A stretch of 64,000 nucleotides of DNA from Pleurodeles waltl (Eukaryota > Chordata > Amphibia > Caudata > Salamandridae), in NCBI RefSeq assembly GCF_031143425.1, contig NC_090444.1:1352350323-1352414322 (forward strand), in the 5' to 3' direction. The position numbers and the translations under genes are program-made. Position 1 is the stretch's first letter. Each line of letters starts with the position of its first letter. The notes under the pieces were generated by a model. The model was not told the DNA's origin. It saw nothing but the letters and a program-made list of their open reading frames with translations, and did no database searches. Shown one piece after another: positions 19,646-32,165 of the stretch.

Positions 19646-22600
19646 ATGTCTGGTAGGCCACGTCTTGGCAGTATCGGTGAAGAGGAGATGGGGGGTTCAT
19701 TTCTTGCCACTCATGATCGAGGCAGGGGGCAGGGTGATACAGGGGTATCCAACGAAGGCACGCAGAATCTGGTGGGGAAAGGTGCTGCATCACCTGCAGC
19801 GTGTGTATGCCAGCCAGAGGAGTGACCACCAGCTGAAGCACCGGTGGGCTGACCTCATCACCAGGGAGCAGGATCTCTTGGACCACCTGGGAATCGTGAT
19901 TCGTGGCACTGTTGGTGAGTACTAATCATGTAAATGTGCACGATTAAATGCTCTGTAGTGACATAAGAGGATTTGTACTATGTCTGCCAGCTAACTTGCT
20001 GACTGTGTGTAATGCTGGGGAAACATACAGGGATAATTGATGCACTATGGTATGGATCACAATTGCTAGCTGTCAGGTAGCACGTGCCCAGCAAACTTAC
20101 AGGTAACTTTTCCATTAAGTAAATTGGTGCAGCCTTAGTGTCAGACAACCAAACAAAATAGGAGCCAATCATGTCTATATAGGGTACTATTGACAGAGAA
20201 GTAAAGATGTACCAACATATTGGCTAACTTTGTTGACGCAATAGTTAGACTGACTTTAGAATCACTACATGATGCAGAAAATGAGTGCTGGCTTCACGTC
20301 AATTGATTATAGCAAAGTGGCTCAGACATATGTCTCATGTGAGTCTGGTGAGTGTGGAAGGAAAGCGTTCACGGAAGTACTATGAATGTTTGGGATCATT
20401 GTGTTCCTTGATCTTTTTGGATACATGTCAGATCTGGATTTGAAAACATCGTGAAAAGGTGTAAGGTGCCCTCAGCTAACATCTTAGAATGTTAGTTTTT
20501 CCACATTCCAAATATGGATGGCAGTCCAAAGGTATGCACATGGCTTCACATCTCCATGGTTGGAGCAAGTCACCGTAGCTGGGCCACATCAATTGAATCA
20601 AATGCAACAACAGGAGGGCTCACAAAAGTCCCTGCCCCTCCCTCTGTACAATTTACCTATGTGTAATAAATGTGTCATGGCCACAAGGCATGTTTGACTG
20701 GTAATGCAGTCCTCAAGTAACCAGGCTTTGGATGTCTCTCTTGGATGCACATTATGAGACGATTACACTCCATATTTTTTATCAGGTCACCAATTACGGG
20801 GCATGTTTGCAACCACATGATAGTTAGGGCCAATGTATGTGTGCAGATATGTGTGTAACTGTCACAGGAGACCCATGCTATGTACAAGTTGGCTGTGATC
20901 TATCAGATGCAGTATCATCATGTCTGAATGACTGCCATTTCCTTATTCAGCCTACACATTGCATATGTTTATGAAATTGTTGCTCTGTGCACAGATTTTG
21001 AGCACATTTCTTCCTTCCATGCCTTACAGGTGGACCGGCACCCTACACTGTGGGAGAGGTGGTGACATTTGAGGACCCCGACCACTCCAGTAAGTGTTGA
21101 TATGTTTGTTATGTGTTGTGTTTGCTGGTTATGGACTTGTGTGTGTTGAACGCATAGCAAGGTGTGATGCGTTGGGCAATCATCTCTCTTGTTCCATGAG
21201 TGGGATTTCAGTTTCTCAAATGTTTTGAGTTGGCCAATGCGTATCCAATGGTATTATCTAGGGATTGTAGGCCTCTCCTGTGGGCCCCACTGTGAGTACT
21301 GGTGTTAGTCATGTGGATGACACTTGTATCAACAAGAGTCGCACTGGAAGTCAGCTCCGATTTAGTCAGCTTGTCAGACCCACATTCTCCAAATTGGTAG
21401 AGCAAATTGATTTCCAATAGACTTCTGCTTCCCTATTTACCAAGGTACTTATGAAACTGTAGGTAGAACCTCCTAGCAGCATGTACTTCCACATGTAGTG
21501 CTACAAGTATGTGGAACTTGAGTGCAATGGCCTAGGTGTGCATGCTAATCATGATCATGGGTGTTCTTGCAACTCTGTGTCTGATGTAAGTCAGGCCTTA
21601 CTGGAAGTATATGTTGTGTACCAAGTTCTGCATTTCCTGACGTGTGTGGCCCTATGATTGGTCTAGGGTTTGCTGACTCCTAATTGTTGATAGTCCTTAC
21701 CTGTGGTGTGTGTGTAGAGCCAAACACGTGTGGAGTTTTGTATACACTCCTCGGTGTACATGTTGTTGGAAATTGATAGTTGTTATCCACCCCCCCCACC
21801 CTCAAACACGGGCATGGGTTTGTGAATGGGGTACCTAGTACTGATGCTACCAGTATGTTACACATACATGTGAATAAGTGACTGTTTGGTAGGAACCTAG
21901 TATACACACTCAGGTATGGCACTTGGTACTATACTGGCAAGTCCAGTTACAAATTGCAGACCATGTGGCTTTAGTTTTGCATTCCGTACACTGACATTTG
22001 TAGCCCTGGTCTTGGCGGAGGATATGCAGCATGATTGTTAGCTGATAACAGGCAGAACTCAGATGGCAAGTCAAAGCCAGTTGTTACCCATCTTGTAAGT
22101 TATGGATGTGCTATGTGTGATGTGACCTTTGTAGGCTGGCCTGCCATGTACTTCCTCAGGGACATTCAATTATCTGTATTGTGATATGAACTGTTACAAG
22201 TACTGTAGACGTATATTCTGAATAACTTCTTGTGCCATTTCACACAATGCAGTTACTAATGTAGAATATTTGCATTTGTCTTCACAGCTGCAAACATGAC
22301 TCCAGACCAGGTCCGTGAATTCCAGCGCCGGGCCATGAGATACCAGCACATCCTGCTGGTGGAGGCGGGGTTCAGGAGGATGGCCCGGAAATATCGCCAT
22401 GAACGGGCCTCCAGGGCATGGAGAGCCTTCCCACAGGGTGGGCCTACTTTGCCCACCACAGCCACCACCAGCACAACCACCACTTCAAGCCAGGTGGTCC
22501 CACCCACAGCTGGGACTGTTGTGCCTACATCTGCTGGACTTCCGGGCTCCAGCATTGCTGCAGGTGCAGGACAGCCCACTGGGCCTGGCACCACACACAT

Positions 22601-22784
22601 ACAGACCTCCTCCACCGGTACCCAGACTGCCACAGCTCCATATGTTGACCCTGCAGCCTTCCACAACATGGAACGGAAGATGGACCGTGTACTGCGTAAG
22701 TTGAGCCACCTGAGCCGGGATGTGCACCACATTAACTGTCGTGTTAAGTCAATTAAGAGGACCCTCCGCAGGGCCAACCTCTAG
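19646..22784 (+). pseudogene. SANT-C copy 1: three-exon SANT-like gene, one frameshift
   Basis: Exon 1 is 19646-19914, exon 2 is 21030-21089 (60 nt) and exon 3 is 22288-22784. Splice sites are G|GTGAGT, TTACAG|GT, A|GTAAGT and TTCACAG|CT, and the phases agree. Exon 1 encodes a short SANT-like domain: GYPTKARRIWWGKVLHHLQ, LKHRWADLITREQDLLDHLG. The first 15 or so residues (MSGRPRLGSIGEEEMGG) are in another frame, so one indel near 19700 breaks the gene. Exon 2 encodes APYTVGEVVTFEDPDHS. Exon 3 begins MTPDQVREFQRRAMRYQHIL and has RASRAWRAFPQGGP, a Thr/Pro linker, and a C-terminal coiled-coil-like segment (MERKMDRVLRKLSHLSRDVH). The family was not recognised. Poly(A) signal near 23247. The introns (19915-21029, 21090-22287) show nothing else. 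Confidence 0.7.
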
Positions 22785-24329
22785 ACTGTATTTGATATGG
22801 AAATGATTCCCTCCCTCCTCTTTCCTTGTTCTTATAGTTAGTGGGCTTAGGGGGCTTAGTGTTAGGTTAGTATAGGCTGTTAGTTTAGTTACTGTTAGTG
22901 GGTGGGGGGGTCCTGATTCTTTCTATTTTTACTTATTATGTGTGTGGGTGGGTGGGGGTCTATGTTGGGGTTCTTGTGTGTTAAAAAAAACATTTTTTTT
23001 TTTTGTTTTACAAAAAATATATATTTGTTTAGGATAGTATAGTATGTGTTTAGGTTAGTATGTGTTGTCCTCCATGTGTCCCGTCTCATAAGGTGGGTGG
23101 GGGGTAGATGTTTAGAACGTTTCGTTACATGTGATAAGTAAGTGTAGCTTAGGTTAGTTAGGGACAGTTGTGGGTAATGAGTAGTCAGGGTAGATTAGGG
23201 TAGGTAAGATTTTTTCCTCAGTTTCCTCTTCTGTGATTAGCATTTAATAAATATTTGGTTAACCCTTAACAGTATGTGTTAAATGGTACTTGATCCTGGG
23301 TTTAGATTCAGTGTACATAAATGTTGTACTATTATATTTGTGTCCTATGCTACAAACAAATCCCAACTGTGCTGTACGATTGGCAGCTAGCCCAGAGCTA
23401 CCTTGCAAAGTGTCCACCCTTTGTTGCAACCACCAATCACAGTTAATATGGATGACAATGTGTTTCTGTTGATAAGTGTGTTTTCAAAGTCACAAATAGT
23501 GCTTCCAGACTTGGTATTGAGGGAACAGTTTTAGGTCTGACTGCAGTGTGATGATCAAGGACACCCTTATAAGATGAGTTCTCATTGGCACTCTTGTATT
23601 CTTGTCTTCATGACTCTCATACGTCATTTGTGACACAGTTCAGCATGATTACCTATTTGTATGTAAACTCAGACACCTTAATTTATGCAGTTTTTGTAGT
23701 GTTTGCTTAGACTAGTGTGCACTGTTATATGTGTTAGTATTGCATGGTGACAACATTTTGCGGACACTATTTGATGACTTAGATATCCCTTGAGGAAGCA
23801 TTATTCTGTCCAACACAGCATGACGGTGTACGGTTTCTCACTTCATCAGATCTTACCCTCAGGAAGGGCAGAGTATGATGCAATCATGGCCACTGTGCTG
23901 ATTTATCTGACTACATAATATCAGGACAGTTGTATTGACAAGCTACGTAATTTGACAGTGGGAACATTTCAGTTATCTACTGCACAGTTGATATGTCACA
24001 TTACCCAGAGACAGATTGTTGTGTAAGTGCTATTTATTGAAAAGTGCTGTAGTGCTATCTGTACATTGTCCATGATTGTGAGTCCATTATAGTGACATCT
24101 TACATTGTGATCCTACACCAGTGTTTACCGAAATGCTTTTGGCATGCTGGGGTTGATGTTTCAGACAGTGCAGAGGGACAGAATTTGCCAATGAGTAGGA
24201 GAGAGAGAATCACTGGGCTGGGTGACAAGATATACAGTGGTTTGCAGAACAGTGCTTGAGTACAGTTGTTTCAAGACTGGCAAGTTACAAAGCGCAGGAC
24301 CTTGGTAATAGCTGGCCATGTGGCAGGGA
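22785..24329. other. Space between SANT-C and NAIF1-like genes
   Basis: This is AT-rich 3' flank of two converging genes. It has homopolymer T (22991-23003) and AATAAA at about 23247. No exon, transposase motif (IDGTH, GDSGYP) or structured repeat was seen. Confidence 0.4.
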
Positions 24330-26560
24330 CTAGTGCTTCCGGGTACTTTTCCTTGTGAATGTGATCTGTTCCATGTCTTCTTCTTCTGATGTGTGTGTTG
24401 CCTCCTCTGTCCTTCTTGTTGTTGGTTGTGAAGGGGCAACACACACCTCAGTGTTAGAAGACGTGGAGTCAGACATCCCGGTCGCTGCTCCCTGTGACGG
24501 TCTTAAGGGCAGTACTGCAGCAAGTAGGATCTGCTGGTTCTTGAGAATAGCAGCCACATCACAATGGTAGGCAGACAGGTTGGCCCTGAGGGGTTCAATG
24601 TTGCATTCGTGCACGCGTTGACAGGATTGCTGTTGTAGGTGTTGGGTCAACTGTATTACAGCTATGCTGATTTCCTTCTGGGTTTTTTGCTGTTCCTGCA
24701 AGATAGATGTCAGGGCTTGCATAGCTGCTGCCTGATCTGCAGATGACATCATGCATGAACGCACCCCCTCTAGGCTGGCTGCCATATTTTGCATCCCCAC
24801 CGCACCTCCTTGGCCAGCTCCCGCTGTACTCCGACTACATTTCTCTCAAAGCTGGTGCCAGTGTCATCTGAGTCCTCAGCTGTATTGGAGCTGGCAGGTC
24901 TTACAATTGGGGTGGTGGGTGGATCTTCTGCGATGGCTACTTGTTCTGTGCTCCTCCTTGTGACTGAAGGTGGGGTCTGGAGGGTTTCAAGGACCTTTTG
25001 GATAGTCTCCTGGGGAATGTTTATCCGCTCGTCATCCATGTCATCAGGGCAATCTGGGACAGGCATATCCGCAGGAGATCCATCTTCCTCTACAATGAAA
25101 CAGGGTACAATTAGTGTGTCTGTGTTGTGGCAATTTTGATGTGACATGCCTGCCTTGTGATGTATTCACTTTGTGATCTTGTTATGTGTTCATTGCTCCA
25201 GTCCTTCAGATGGGCAATCTTCCAGGCATATGGCCCACCTGTATGTTATTGAGTTATTAGACTTGTCAGCATCATCGCCTCTAGTTGTTGGTTTAGGACA
25301 AATAGTGAATTGCCACCTTCTTGTCCTACTCAAGCCTCCATCTACATCCATTCTCATGGTGAGACCTTTCACTGGCTGTGGGTGTTCAGATGGCCCTGGC
25401 AGCACACTTAACAATCTGGACCTGACCCAATCTCTGATCTTTCACATCCACTTAAATGTATTTGACATGTGGCATATCCTATGCATAGCAATATTATGAC
25501 ACAATATGGATGTTGCCATTGGTAATGTGTACAACTGATGTTGGGGAATGTGTGTTACATTGGATTGCCCTGATAATCGTATCAGTGTCCTATTTCCTCC
25601 TCTGACTGTGCAGGTGTGTGTCAGTGACCAGTTACATGTGCCCCCACCCCCTCAATGCTGTTGTTTGAGCAGTATGACTTTTGGGATGTTACATTGTGAC
25701 CCAGGCACAGGATGGACCCTGACATATGCAGCATGGGTGTGTCCTTAGTGCTGTGTAGCTCCTATTGATGTTTACATTGGCTGATGTTTGCGTCAACTAT
25801 GGGCATTCACATTTGACAGTAGTGGGGCCTTTGTCTTGTTTCTGGGGATTGTTAAAGTTGTCATCCTCACCCCCTAATTTAGGTGTCCATGATCCATCGG
25901 GATGTTACTGCCATTCGCTACTTGAGCTGCACACAGAGCGGAGGTGGTAGTGGCAACTGTTGTCGCAGTTACATTCCAATTGTCGGTATGGCTAGAGGTT
26001 GTTAATAGGGCCCTAGTTACTGTATGGGGTATGGTGGCTGACGTGTGCCAGGATGTCAGTTTGACGTTGTGCCCTTCCCTCCTAGCGTGGCTTTCCCTTT
26101 GCTCCATCGTTGGCATGGCAGCATGCCCCCATGGGTCTGTTGTTGGTGTAGTGTAATGGTGTGCCCCAGCTCCTGTTTGTGCAGGCCATGCCCCCATGCC
26201 GTGCCCCTTTACCCATGCCACTCCATATATATGATAACTTACATGCAATGTGTAGTAGGTATTCCCCCACCGGTTGCAGTTGACATTAGTGTATTTCAAT
26301 TCCCCATGCGACTTACCCGCCCTGTGTGTTGTCTCCTGGTAGTCTGCTCTGTCCTGTCCTTGAATCCCTGTGACGATCTCCTCAGGGATGACGGCTGCGA
26401 CCATCTCCTCCATGTGGTCCAGCGCCTCCTGTGTGCTGGACCCCCACCTCCAGTCTGCAGTGCTGCCTTCCTGTTCCTGGCCATCTTTTCCTTGGTCCTG
26501 TGCTTGCAGTCATGCCAGCGTTTCTTGCACTCAAGGTCTGTTCTGTGTACTTCTGCCACA
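24330..26560 (-). pseudogene. NAIF1-like SANT gene copy 1, truncated and frameshifted
   Basis: On the minus strand, exon 1 is 26560-26317 (donor G|GTAAGT) and exon 2 runs from 25089 (acceptor TTGTAG|AG) to 24330. Exon 1 keeps only the second half of the SANT domain (ECKKRWHDCKHRTKEKMARN) and then, after a frame change, HMEEMVAAVIPEEIVTGIQG. Exon 2 reads EEDGSPADMPVPDCPDDMDD, a Pro/Thr-rich linker, and then, after a frameshift near 24795, a helical part (QALTSILQEQQKTQKEISIA, NLSAYHCDVAAILKNQQILL). The C-terminus is EEEDMEQITFTRKSTRKH. The 5' end is cut by the palindromic terminus at 26567. The intron 25090-26316 shows nothing else. The relation to NAIF1 rests on the SANT half and layout. Confidence 0.65.
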
Positions 26561-26566
26561 GTAATA

Positions 26567-26626
26567 TTTTTGACGCAAAACTGCGCCGGCGCAGTTTTGC
26601 GTCAAAAAGTATAAATATGGCCCAAG
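26567..26626 (-). repeat. Palindromic DNA-element terminus
   Basis: Read on the minus strand from 26626: GGGCCATATTTATAC, then TTTTTGACGCAAAACTGCGC paired with GCGCAGTTTTGCGTCAAAAA. It is nearly identical to the left end at 61943. Here it abuts the middle of the SANT domain of the NAIF1-like gene, so it marks either an internally deleted element or a later insertion. It is the mirror point of the two SANT-C/NAIF1 units. Confidence 0.8.
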
Positions 26627-26846
26627 ATGTTTTACAGTGGACTGGAGAATGTGGACTGTCATATTGTGCCAACAGTTCATTCTAAAAATGACACCCTGGT
26701 GGCACATTATGCCGCTAGAGGCCCATAAATGAGAGACCTGTTGCATGGCTCTGTGCCATGTAAATGAGGTGCCATGCTTAACAACCTAATGAGTCATGTG
26801 AACAGCTAACACAGATCAACATTGACATATTTACATCTCCTTGCAG

Positions 26847-27645
26847 AGGATGATGCCATACCGCTGGGCAAGCTGCATGTTTTGGACTTCTCTGATGATG
26901 GCAATGACCAGCTCCAAAACATCAATTCCAACACTCTCCAGGAGATTCTAGGTACAATTCATACACCATCTCCGGGTGCAAGAAGGACATTAAGCATTAT
27001 GGGATCCCCAAATGAACCACACAACACACAGCACTTGCTACCTCTTATACTGCCATGGATTCCCAGGACCCAGACATCCATCTTCCAAAATATAGCGGTA
27101 GGATTCCTGCTGGAGCTGGCACAGCTTGTGCGGGTGAGGATAGAGTCCATGGCACTCAGCCTAGCTGGAGTCCATAGGTGCTTCAGTCCGAAGAAGGACA
27201 ACTCTGCTGCCATCAGAGGCACCCACTATCTGCTATGTGTACTCCAGCCGTCCCTTGCTGACATAGCTGGTGTCCTGAGGCTTGAACAATTGCCCTCTCA
27301 CAGTGGCACCAGTGTGATTGACAACAGGCTGGGGGCTATCCAAACTTTCCTGTAGTCCATGCAGCAGATGCTGGGCTCCCTCAGTGGCAACCTGGCTGCC
27401 TACCACCATGACATTGCTGCTGTGTTGCGAAACCAGCAGTACCTCCTTGCTGCAGCGATGCTTTTTATCTTTCCACAGATGACGGCTGCTGGAGCGTTTG
27501 AATCCACATCATCAGCCCCTGATGTGTGTGTGCGCCTCCCTCAACTTCAACACCACCACCACCCATGGCACAGGAGGCATTGCATACATCCGAGGATGAA
27601 GATGTGGAAGGAACATCTTTCACCCGAAAAACCACCCGGTAGCTA
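26847..27645 (+). pseudogene. NAIF1-like gene copy 2, C-terminal exon
   Basis: The exon starts at acceptor TTGCAG|AG (26847), the same phase as copy 1. It aligns with exon 2 of copy 1: AEDDAIPLGKLHVLDFSDDG matches the acidic start, and GNLAAYHHDIAAVLRNQQYL matches NLSAYHCDVAAILKNQQILL. One in-frame TAG lies at 27353-27355. A frameshift near 27540 separates the last part, which in the third frame reads HTSEDEDVEGTSFTRKTTR before a stop near 27642. The SANT exon is absent; 26627-26846 is probably remnant intron. The protein is only distantly similar to copy 1, so the copies are old. Confidence 0.6.
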
Positions 27646-28689
27646 CAGTCTGTGGCACATGGACAGTTTCATTTTGCTCTGTGCTGAAGATAATGCCAGT
27701 GTTACAACATGTTTCAACGTCCCCTCTTCACTCTCCCACTTTTGACCAATTACACATTTTAATTGTTATTGGCACTGTGATCACCTCCTCACTGATGCAC
27801 TCCTCTCCTACAGATGTCTCATGAAATGTTACCCCCTGCCCCGGACTCTGTCTGGACTTTCAATGATTTAGGATCTCTAATCACGTTAGTCTCCTGTGTA
27901 ATGTACAGTACAACCAATAACATAATTTCACATCCTAATACATTTACTCTAAACATTATTCGTATTTAATCTCTGTCTGAGACAGTAACTGTGTGAACTT
28001 TATGCATTGTGTGAAGCATATCCACTGAGAGGTCTATGTACCATTACAAATTGGACAGCATGGTGGCACAAGCAATGTAGCTGTGCTGAGCTACATCAAA
28101 ACTAAAACGCATGTAAGTACTGTATGCAATAGGATAATGACCAACCACGTTTTTTGTCTAGCACTAGTGCATTTGCAGCTGTCTAGTGCCAATGCAGGCA
28201 CACTTGCATCATATAGCAAGGGTGTCTGTGTTACAGGGATTGGATGTTTATGCGCAGGACGTCTTCCTCCCTGCACATATACAACAGTAAGAACACCTTG
28301 TTCATACTATGTAAGTGGCAAAATGCAGCACACAAGCAATAAGAAAAAAACAGCCTAAAGATGTGTCTTTTTCCCTGTTGTGCCATGCAAACCACACCCC
28401 AGGGATGACATCATAGTTTCGGCACTGCCTTAGATCTACATTCCATTGTAACTCTAAGTCAGTACTAATTGCAATGGATGTTGCATGGGTAAGCCCACGG
28501 CAACAACAATTGCAGATTCCTCTGCCACAGAAATCTTCATTGAGTGGGACTCATGTATACAGTGTGGTGTTAAGACACCCAAAGTGACTTTATGCCATTT
28601 TTTGTACCCTAACTAACCAAATACCCCAACTAGATACATGCACATTACAAAATAGGATGGATGTGCCGAGCTAGTGCCCATGAGTCCCC
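27646..28689. other. Flank with a MITE fragment at about 28150-28290
   Basis: No gene. About 28150-28290 resembles the MITE of 59633-60277 (AATGCAGGCACACTTGCATC, AGGGTGTCTG, then a GCGCAGGACGTCTTCC / CTGCACATA turn). The remainder is featureless. Confidence 0.45.
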
Positions 28690-31676
28690 TCAGTGCTTCC
28701 TTTTATGTGCTTTCTGTTCCTGTAGCAGTGTCAAAATCTGCCCATACTTGTGCTCCAACCGGGCAATACAGTACTTTTGGCCAACCATCTCCTCACAAAA
28801 TTCCTGCACATAGGAGGTGCTCCACGTAGGTATGAGCCACATTTGTAGAAGTTGCTGAACCAGTTGAGCAGCCAAGGTAAAAGATTCTGCCCCAGGAGAA
28901 GTGGCACTGCCTGTATCCACAATCCTTGTTGCAGCATGGTTGGTGGTGGTGGATGGCTCCTTTGCTGGCCCCCCTTGAGGGAAGGCCTTCCAGGCACCAG
29001 AGGCCTGCTTCCAGTTGTACGTCCTTTGCATCCTCCAGTACCCCTTGGCAACTTCTCTGATGTGGTGGTACCTCTCTGCCCTCTTTGTAAATTCACACCT
29101 CTGGGATGCATTCATGTTTGTAGCTGCAATTTGAAGTGGACATGTCAGTCAATTGTATTTTTTGGCAAATGAACAACACACATGCAGTGGATGCAACATC
29201 TGCAGTTGTAACATGTTGGCCAGCACAAATCAATATAACATGTTGAAGGGAAGGGGGGACATACATTTACACACCAACAGTCAAATCCACATTGCCCATG
29301 TCATGGTATCAAGACTTGCTGTTATTGCACAATTACTTGTAACCATCTTGGAAAATCATTGAAGGTCCATGACACCATTGATTAAGTTTGTCATACACAT
29401 CAACCATGTGACCATGCAACTTCATGCTCATATTGGTGGTTTGTTCATCAATGTATGTCATGTTTGCACGTGACCTCAGGTCCGTTGACATTCAACAAAC
29501 TCATCTGAGGAAGTACAGCAAGTAAAATGTGGCCTCACAACAGTACATTGTTTGGCAAGTAGAGATTTTAGGACACATTGCTAAATGGTAAACTGATTGT
29601 GGCAAACATCACATGTGAAATTGCAGGGTGGTGCAGTCATTCATGTCAGACAGAGGATGATGACACTACTCTCATATTGACCCAGGTCAGTACCAGGTTA
29701 GTTGTACCATGTCTTGATGCATAGTCTCTGAGTGACTTGTTTCCTCACACTATGCTGGCCATTGGTTGTGAATGTTTGCTGAGTGTGTTGCATAATGGCA
29801 CTCAGCACCACTACCTCATATGTGGGTGTATGCATGTCCCACACTTCATCTGCATAGGGATCTTGGTACAGCACTGGCTAATGCTATATATTGTGTGCCA
29901 TGTGTTTTTACATCACATCCTGGATACTCTCTGGATAACCACAAGTAGATGATGCTGTGGTTCATGGCATGTCATATGTCAATGTAGTATGAATATCCTT
30001 CTGGCCACACATACATCACAAGACAAGTGAGGATGAAATGTTGAAAACTACAACAACGATAATGGGGCATCACACCACAGTGGTGGCTGAAATTTTGCCA
30101 AATCAAGAGGCATATATACAAACCACTTGCGCCACAGGTGCGTCACTATTTACCCATATAAAAAGTGATGCATTGGCGACGTTAGTTGCTTGTAAATACG
30201 CCCCTAAGTGTGGTATGTTGACCACTGACCTGCTACTATTATGTGACTAGTCACATGGTAATGCATCACACCATAAGCTGAGTTACTCAGTGCTATGGGT
30301 GGCACACAGATCAGTGACATGTATTCTAAACTACATCTAGCAACCCTGCACATGTGTTGGACCCTTAACTTCGGCCACATGACCATACTGTCATCACTGA
30401 TAAGGGACTCATGTACCATGTCCAAAATTTCAATGGACTTTGCTATTCATGTTGCCACCAGTGCAATCATTTCATGGGATACACAGACTAGGCATATCTG
30501 CAACCATACAGTAAATATCCTGGTTAAGGCTTGTGGTATGGATGTTTGTGGTAGCATACATGCACTTGGTACATGGCATTGAATACAACATAAAACTGCA
30601 CACACAACAGTTGCACAACACATTACACATGCAGATTGTTACTCACAGGTTGCCTGTGGGCCTTTGAAGCTTTTCACCTCTAGGATTGTAAATGGTTAGG
30701 GTCCTCCTGCAAGACGGAACGTGAGACATGGCATTTTGCATGTTGCACTATGAAGACTATCAACAAGTATTGCACATCAGACATCATTTGCCAATAAAGC
30801 TAGTATATCTAAATTGATAAATACTCAATAATGGCATCTTACATGTTTCAGTGACATACATTGGTAGGCCAGGCTGACATGTACACATATGTGCAGGAAC
30901 CTAACATAAATGTCATGGCTACCTTGTTAAGTAATTGCAGATGACTTCATACTGCAAACCTTTTTAAACATTGGTAATTGTGATATCACCCTGCACATAC
31001 ATGACTCACAGAACACATTCAGCCATGACTGTCTTTACACTTGTGTGATTTCTGACATCAATTGTACATAACTATTCAACATAAAACAGTAGCTAAGCAC
31101 TTAGTGGACATGGAAACATGTTCCGGTAACCATGTACTCTTCCACCATGACACAGCTGTGTCGGCATTGGTGTGCAATAGAATTAAGTGACAAATCCCAG
31201 TGGACAAGGAAAGGACCAATCATTTTGTCTCCTTAATGGTGTAGAGTTGCCATTGTCATGGTTGCTCTTTTTGCATCAACACTATACGTACAACCCTGCC
31301 CTTTGCCTTACTTTGCTAAAGGAGGCACTATGGCCAACAGACATGTACCTGCAATTGTAAAGCAACAGTCAATCACACAGTTTGTGTACTCACCCACAGT
31401 TCTACTGACCTCAATCCCAATGTGGTACAGAAGGTCCTGCTCCCTGCTGACAATGTCTGCCTAGCAATTTTAGTTGCATGTCAGTCTGCTCCATCTCAAA
31501 GATCTGGTTCATCTGGTAGAGACCTTCCCCCACCGCAGCTTCTTCGCCTCGTTCCGGTAGCCCAGGATTACTCGCACACCCATGGACACCATTTTGGGCA
31601 GGTGATGGAGCACCAGCCAAATGAAACCGCCTAACTCCTCAGCACTGAGGTGATATGCCCTTTTCCTTCCAGGCAT
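28690..31676 (-). pseudogene. SANT-C copy 2: three-exon SANT-like gene, broken
   Basis: On the minus strand exon 1 is 31676-31394, exon 2 is 30706-30647 (60 nt, the same length as in copy 1) and exon 3 is 29123-28690. Exon 1 begins MPGRKRAYHLSAEELGGFI and has MGVRVILGYRNEAKKLRWGK; a frameshift follows, after which MNQIFEMEQTDMQLKL is readable. Exon 2 aligns with copy 1 (PFTILEVKSF for PYTVGEVVTF) and has one TAA. Exon 3 is open: MNASQRCEFTKRAERYHHIR, QASGAWKAFPQGGP, ending in a helical tail (LEHKYGQILTLLQEQKAHKR). Similarity to copy 1 is clear but moderate. The introns 29124-30646 and 30707-31393 contain no other gene seen. Confidence 0.7.
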
Positions 31677-32165
31677 TCTGTCAAACACACCCTCCGTACC
31701 CTGAACCCCATTAAAATTTACCCAAACAACCTCCAAGTAACCTAACAAACTATGCTACCCCAGAGACAGACACCCAACAACACAATGACAACACAATATA
31801 AAAGACTAATAGACAGGACAATACAGAGGACAGGGACAAAAATAGGACTGCAGACAACAGAAAATACACCTCAAACACCACTCTCTCACACAGATCTTCA
31901 AAACACCTCTTTCAGAAAAGACAGACTGTAAAAGAAAGTGAAAGCAATTTTGCAGTTCCTGGTGTGCATAGTACATCCATCACCTCACTTCCTGTGATGA
32001 TGGGTCACATTTTTGATGATGCAGTGCTTTTTTTTATGCTATGCACCTGTACTTGATTTTTTATGTCGCATGACACGGCAACATTAGACAGCTCCAATGT
32101 ATCGCATGGTATGCGTCATTTTTGGTAGACGCAATGCCATAAAAAAAACACGCATAGCATTAATG

